From UBA9980 sp964436235 (GTDB taxonomy: Bacteria; Muiribacteriota; UBA9980): a stretch of 26,137 bases of DNA. Shown in pieces: positions 22,534-26,137 of this stretch. The notes under the pieces are model-generated. The model was not told the origin of the DNA. It searched no databases and saw nothing but the letters and a program-made list of their open reading frames with translations. Positions within the stretch are counted from its first letter, which is position 1, and the number at the start of each line of letters is the position of its first letter. The DNA lies in assembly GCA_964436235.1 (NCBI GenBank), contig CAYTCW010000061.1, positions 1-26,137 of the forward strand, given 5' to 3'. Position numbers and translations under genes: made by a program.

Positions 22534-23796
22534 TTATGCGTATTCGCGCGGTTCTTCGTTTTCGCCGAATTTAAGAGGTACGCCCTTTTTTTCGACTACA
22601 TTTCTATTTATTATAACTTTTTTAATTTTATTCTCGCTCGAAGGTATGTTATACATAACATCGAGCATTAAATTTTCGATTATCGAGCGGAGCCCGCGCG
22701 CTCCGGTCTGGCGTTTGAGAGCCTCCGAAGCTATGGAATTAAGCGCGTCGTCGGTGAACTGAAGATCGACGCCCTCCATCCTCATAAGTTTTTGATACTG
22801 CTTGCAGATAGCGTTTTTCGGCCTCGTAAGTATATCGGTCAACGCACTTTCGTCAAGCTGATGGAAGGTGGCAAGCACCGGAAGACGGCCTATAAATTCG
22901 GGGATCAAACCGAATTTGAGCAAATCTTCGGGAAGAACGCCTGAAAGAAGACGGCCTACGTCGCGCTGCGAACGGGCCTTTATTTCGGCGCCGAAACCCA
23001 TTACCTTCGTTGACATACGCGATTCGATAAGTTTGTCTAAGCCGTCGAATGCGCCGCCGCATATAAACAATATATTCGAAGTATCGATTTGAATAAGGTC
23101 CTGGTTAGGGTGTTTGCGACCGCCGTAAGGCGGAACGTTAGCTACCGTTCCTTCGAGTATCTTTAAAAGAGCCTGCTGGACGCCTTCACCCGATACGTCG
23201 CGCGTAATGGAAACGTTTTCGGATTTTCTGGCTATTTTATCGATTTCGTCAACGTAAACTATTCCCTGCTGGGCCTTCTGTATATCGTAATCGGCGTTTT
23301 GTATCAGACGCAGAAGAATATTTTCTACGTCTTCGCCTACATAGCCGGCCTCGGTAAGAGTCGTCGCGTCCGCTATGGCGAAAGGAACGTCGAGAATTTT
23401 AGCCAGCGTTTGCGCTAAAAGCGTTTTACCGGTTCCGGTCGGGCCTATGAGCAAAATATTGCTTTTCTGTATCTCGATGTCGTCGTTATGATAAGCGCGG
23501 TTCCTGATGCGCTTATAGTGGTTATAAACCGCCACGGAAAGCGTTTTTTTAGGTTCTTTCTGCCCGACGATATACTGGTCGAGCGCCACGTGAATCTCAC
23601 GCGGCTTGATAATACCGTCGCGCTCGCGCTGTGAATTAGAGTCTTCTTCGGGCTCTAAAATTATATTGTTACACAACCTGACGCACTCGTCGCAAATATA
23701 AACGTTTGGACCCTCTATTAATTTTCTGACTAAATTCTGCGTCTTGTTACAAAAAGAACATGCTTTAAGTGATGCTTTATTCGGGCCGAATACCAT
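22534..23796 (-). CDS. clpX: ClpX, ATP-dependent unfoldase subunit of ClpXP
   Basis: 420 residues from ATG 23796. Its AGGAGG ribosome site lies within the last codons of clpP, 11 bases upstream. ClpX is an AAA+ hexamer that recognises, unfolds and threads proteins into ClpP in the cytosol. The N-terminal zinc domain is intact (Cys13, Cys16, Cys35, Cys38). Walker A is GPTGTGKT (residues 118-125). The pore loop GYVGEDVE, Walker B VYVDEIDKI, the RKH loop (GGRKHPNQ), the LIPEFIGRLP signature and the sensor-2 motif GARGLRSIIE follow. The ClpP-docking IGF loop reads MGF. Length is typical. Last gene of its operon; only 6 bases separate it from clpP, so translational coupling is likely. Confidence 0.98.
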   Translation of the reverse strand: MVFGPNKASLKACSFCNKTQNLVRKLIEGPNVYICDECVRLCNNIILEPEEDSNSQRERDGIIKPREIHVALDQYIVGQKEPKKTLSVAVYNHYKRIRNRAYHNDDIEIQKSNILLIGPTGTGKTLLAQTLAKILDVPFAIADATTLTEAGYVGEDVENILLRLIQNADYDIQKAQQGIVYVDEIDKIARKSENVSITRDVSGEGVQQALLKILEGTVANVPPYGGRKHPNQDLIQIDTSNILFICGGAFDGLDKLIESRMSTKVMGFGAEIKARSQRDVGRLLSGVLPEDLLKFGLIPEFIGRLPVLATFHQLDESALTDILTRPKNAICKQYQKLMRMEGVDLQFTDDALNSIASEALKRQTGARGLRSIIENLMLDVMYNIPSSENKIKKVIINRNVVEKKGVPLKFGENEEPREYA

Positions 23797-23802
23797 ATAA
23801 GT

Positions 23803-24405
23803 TTATACCTCCTCAGCGGTTTTCTTAGGGCGCGGCTCTAAAATTCTATCGATCAAACCGTATTCTAAAGCTCTGGACGCGGACATAAAATTGTCGCGCT
23901 CGGTATCCTGACAGATAGTTTCATAGGGCTGCCCCGTATGGCTGGCTAATATTCTGTTTAATTTTTCTTTAATGCCAAGTATCTCTTTTGCCTGTATTTC
24001 GATATCGGTCGCCTGACCGTGCGCGCCACCTAAAGGCTGATGTATCATAACGCGAGCGTTGGTTAAGGCGAGCCTCTTGCCCTTGGTTCCGGCGGCGAGT
24101 AAAACCGCGCCCATCGACGCCGCCTGGCCGCAGCATATAGTCGAAACCGCCGGCCTGATAACATTGATGGTGTCGTAAATGGCTAACCCGGATGTGACAA
24201 CTCCGCCTGGGCTGTTTATATAAACATTTATATCCTTATCGGGATCTTCAGCCTCTAAAAAAAGCATCTGCGCTATTATTAAATTTGCGCTATAATCTTC
24301 GATGTCCGAACCTATAAATATTATCCTGTCTTTTAAGAGCCTCGAATAAATATCATAAGCACGCTCGCCCCGCGACGAGGTTTCGATTACCATTGGAACT
24401 AACAC
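23803..24405 (-). CDS. clpP: ClpP, proteolytic subunit
   Basis: 200 residues from GTG 24405, with AAGGGGG upstream at the usual distance. ClpP forms a barrel of two heptamers that degrades proteins fed by ClpX. The start LVPMVIETSSRGERAYDIYSR is the classic family opening, with almost no propeptide. The catalytic triad is complete: Ser97 in GQAASMGA, His122 in MIHQPLGG and Asp171 in TERDNF, at the same numbers as mature E. coli ClpP. It is the middle gene of tig-clpP-clpX; the gap from tig is 123 bases and the gap to clpX is 6. Confidence 0.98.
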   Translation of the reverse strand: MLVPMVIETSSRGERAYDIYSRLLKDRIIFIGSDIEDYSANLIIAQMLFLEAEDPDKDINVYINSPGGVVTSGLAIYDTINVIRPAVSTICCGQAASMGAVLLAAGTKGKRLALTNARVMIHQPLGGAHGQATDIEIQAKEILGIKEKLNRILASHTGQPYETICQDTERDNFMSASRALEYGLIDRILEPRPKKTAEEV

Positions 24406-24528
24406 CGTGTGGTTCCCCCTTCGTAATTCATAAATTATTAAGACTTCAATATTATCTTATCGGTTTAATTTTAATTTTATTTAATCGCGTTATATCAGGC
24501 CAATTTGACCGATTACGCGGATAAATTA

Positions 24529-25992
24529 CTAATTATTGCGCGCGTGAGAGTGCTCGGGGTTTTCACAGCCGTCGCCGCATTCATATTCGTTGTCATCGCC
24601 GTCATCGCAGCAGCCGTCTTCGTGATCGTGGCCTTCATGGCCGTGCGCATCGTGTTCATGCGTGCATTTATAATTCGGGTCTATGGTGATATCGGCTTTT
24701 GATATGATAACCTCATAAACTTTCTGATGGACGATTTCTTCACGCATATAAACGAGCTCGCCATGCTCTTCGACGTGCTTTAATATTTCGGAATAAGTTT
24801 TGCCCACTGAAAGAGCTAACTTTTCAAGGCGTTCTTTTATTTCTTCTTCAGTGGCGCTTATTTTTTCGTGCTCGCCTATTGAAGATAATATATTAGTTAT
24901 CTTAACGTTGCGAGCGGCATCTTCCGTGTGGCGATTTCTGAAATCGGCCACGGTCTGCCCGGTCGCCTGTAAGTAATGTTCAAAATTCATCCTTCTGTAC
25001 ATGAATTCGATCTCGTAATTTTTAATTATTCTGTCGAGTTCTTTATCGACCATAGCTTCGGGAGCGTCAACCTGCGGGTTCTTTTCGAGGAGGAACTTGC
25101 ATATCTGCTCTCTGTAATGGCCTTTTTGATGCTGAGTTTTCGATTCGACGATTTTTTTGCGGATGTCGTCTTTCAAATCGGCAAGCGTGTTGAATTCGCC
25201 AAGCATTTTAGCCAGGTCGTCGTTGGCTTCCGGAAGCTGCCTGAACTTGATCTCTTTCAATTTAATATGAAAACGGACCTCTTTTCCGGCGTAATCCTTG
25301 CTATGATAATCGTCGGGGAATTTAAGGAATAAATCTTTTTCTTCGCCTATCGACATTCCGGCTATACCTTCTTCAAAGCCCGTGATGGCCTTTTTCGAAC
25401 CGAGCTCGAACATCACGTCGCCGCCTTTAATGCCTTCTGATTTTTCTTCGTTGATATAGCCCTGATAGTCAATAATTACAAAATCGCCCATAGCGGCCGG
25501 ACGGCCCGTTACGATTTCGAGCTTAGCATGACGGTTTCTTAAATCTTCGATTTTAGAATCGACTTCAGATTCTTCGACGGCGATAGGACCGCCAGTTAAA
25601 GGTATGCCCGTATAATCTTTGATATCGAAAATAGGCTCTTTCTGAACTTCGATTTTAAATACGAGCGGCTTGCCCTCTTCAATAAAAACATCTTTTAACT
25701 CAGAACCGATCGGCCTGATATTCTGAGTGTTGAGAACCTCTATATAAGCCGGAGTCAATAGCTCTTTCTGAGCCTCTTCATAAAAATACTCTTTTCCAAA
25801 ACGCATTTCTATTATGCTGCGCGGCGCTTTGCCCGGACGAAATCCCGGAATTTTAACGTTGCGCGCGACTTCGCGGTAAGCGCTTTCTATAGCTTTTTTA
25901 ACTTTTTCAGGAGCTATCTCTATTTCGAGAAGCACCTTATCTTTATCGATCTGAGAAACATTTAATACCTTAGTTGAACTTACTTGTGACAT
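24529..25992 (-). CDS. tig: Trigger factor with a His/Cys/Asp-rich C-terminal tail
   Basis: 487 residues from ATG 25992, with AGGAG 7 bases upstream. Trigger factor is the ribosome-bound chaperone that meets nascent chains at the exit tunnel. The N-terminal ribosome-binding domain has the signature GFRPGKAP (residues 51-58). An FKBP-like peptidyl-prolyl isomerase domain follows (about 160-250), with GDFVIIDYQGY, FELGS and GFEEGIAGMSIGEE. The long helical arm domain runs to about 440. The last 45 residues (443-487, bases 24532-24666) are an unusual extension with 8 His, 5 Cys, 8 Asp and 7 Glu, including HEHDAHGHEGHDHE and a CC pair. This resembles the nickel-binding tail of SlyD and suggests binding of Ni, Zn or Cu. 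It is the first gene of tig-clpP-clpX, the usual order. Confidence 0.95.
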   Translation of the reverse strand: MSQVSSTKVLNVSQIDKDKVLLEIEIAPEKVKKAIESAYREVARNVKIPGFRPGKAPRSIIEMRFGKEYFYEEAQKELLTPAYIEVLNTQNIRPIGSELKDVFIEEGKPLVFKIEVQKEPIFDIKDYTGIPLTGGPIAVEESEVDSKIEDLRNRHAKLEIVTGRPAAMGDFVIIDYQGYINEEKSEGIKGGDVMFELGSKKAITGFEEGIAGMSIGEEKDLFLKFPDDYHSKDYAGKEVRFHIKLKEIKFRQLPEANDDLAKMLGEFNTLADLKDDIRKKIVESKTQHQKGHYREQICKFLLEKNPQVDAPEAMVDKELDRIIKNYEIEFMYRRMNFEHYLQATGQTVADFRNRHTEDAARNVKITNILSSIGEHEKISATEEEIKERLEKLALSVGKTYSEILKHVEEHGELVYMREEIVHQKVYEVIISKADITIDPNYKCTHEHDAHGHEGHDHEDGCCDDGDDNEYECGDGCENPEHSHARNN

Positions 25993-26018
25993 TTTAACTC
26001 TCCTAACTACATTTATTT

Positions 26019-26024
26019 ATTATA
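26019..26024 (-). promoter_or_regulatory. Possible second -10 element close to tig
   Basis: TATAAT on the minus strand at 26024-26019 is a perfect -10 hexamer about 27 bases before the tig start codon. No good -35 lies at 16-18 bases upstream of it, so it would depend on an activator or be incidental. Confidence 0.3.
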
Positions 26025-26046
26025 CGAAATACCAAACAATAACCGA

Positions 26047-26088
26047 CATTTAATTTTAACATACATTATCAAGCATTTTATTTTAACA
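26047..26088 (-). repeat. Direct repeat TGTTAAAATNAAATG upstream of tig
   Basis: The 15-mer TGTTAAAATAAAATG (minus strand 26088-26074) recurs with one change at 26061-26047, a 27-base period. The first copy holds the -10 of the tig promoter and the second holds an identical extended -10 (TGTTAAAAT) without a good -35. Tandem promoters or a regulator site are both possible. Confidence 0.4.
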
Positions 26089-26108
26089 CATTTCATATAT
26101 ATTTTCAA
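26080..26108 (-). promoter_or_regulatory. Sigma-70-type promoter for tig-clpP-clpX
   Basis: On the minus strand, TTGAAA (26108-26103) and TAAAAT (26085-26080) are separated by 17 bases, with TGT before the -10 (extended -10). The start would lie about 80 bases before the tig ATG. I see no CIRCE operator (TTAGCACTC-N9-GAGTGCTAA) in this leader, so HrcA control is not indicated. Confidence 0.6.
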
Positions 26109-26137
26109 GATTTTTATTGATATTTATTAAATTTTGT

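Noticed and set aside
22312..22671. 119-codon open frame on plus spanning the clpX terminator
   Set aside because: It overlaps the start of the FHA gene, the terminator and the end of clpX in antisense, so it is not a plausible gene.
25993..26137. CIRCE/HrcA operator upstream of tig
   Set aside because: Neither half-site TTAGCACTC nor GAGTGCTAA is present; the leader is AT-rich with only promoter-like elements.
1..26137. Toxin-antitoxin, restriction, phage-defence or prophage genes
   Set aside because: Every sizeable gene matches housekeeping, envelope or signalling families or is a lone unknown; no nuclease, methylase, integrase, capsid or paired small genes were found.

Overview
The window looks like a chromosomal segment of a diderm (two-membrane) bacterium with modest GC content that I cannot place in a phylum. 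The cell-envelope evidence is a secreted protein ending in a C-terminal Phe like an outer-membrane barrel, an enormous lipoprotein, an AsmA/TamB-like protein and a periplasmic Prc-type protease. The housekeeping genes (tig-clpP-clpX, rplY/ctc, hemA) are intact but diverged in places. GTG and TTG starts are common. I see no rRNA, tRNA, CRISPR array, transposase, integrase or phage gene.

Layout. Positions 1-1128 hold no credible gene. They contain a dense cluster of strong inverted repeats, including a 191-bp element bounded by 13-bp perfect inverted repeats. Positions 1129-13360 (+) read as one operon: a putative beta-barrel protein, a 2652-residue lipoprotein built of about 25 carboxypeptidase-regulatory-like or SdrD_B-like beta-sandwich units, an AsmA/TamB-like protein, and a divergent glutamyl-tRNA reductase whose C-terminus is encoded by a 7-bp tandem repeat. 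A palindromic terminator and a second, different heptamer array fill the convergent gap to 13527. Positions 13527-16787 (-) carry a Prc/Tsp S41 protease followed by a CaCA-type cation exchanger. A divergent promoter region separates these from 17161-18711 (+), an orphan cyclic-nucleotide-binding/PAS/histidine kinase. Then come ribosomal protein L25/Ctc (18819-19481, +) with a near-consensus promoter and strong terminator, and a DUF2156 (LPG_synthase_C-type) protein (19745-20698, +). On the minus strand are an FHA-GAF-MshEN fusion (20802-22448) and the tig-clpP-clpX operon (22534-25992), which ends in a strong terminator.

How they fit together. The first operon is an envelope module with hemA attached at its end. 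Tig, ClpP, ClpX and Prc cover cytosolic and periplasmic protein quality control. The histidine kinase and the FHA-GAF-MshEN protein are signalling proteins without adjacent partners.

The strongest items for follow-up are: the giant lipoprotein, in which units 7-13 and 16-22 are in register as a nine-unit (about 2.7 kb) internal duplication; the His/Cys/Asp-rich metal-binding-like tail on trigger factor; the FHA-GAF-MshEN architecture; the diverged HemA with its heptamer-encoded tail; and the hairpin cluster at the left end. All homology calls are by eye from motifs; no database search was run.
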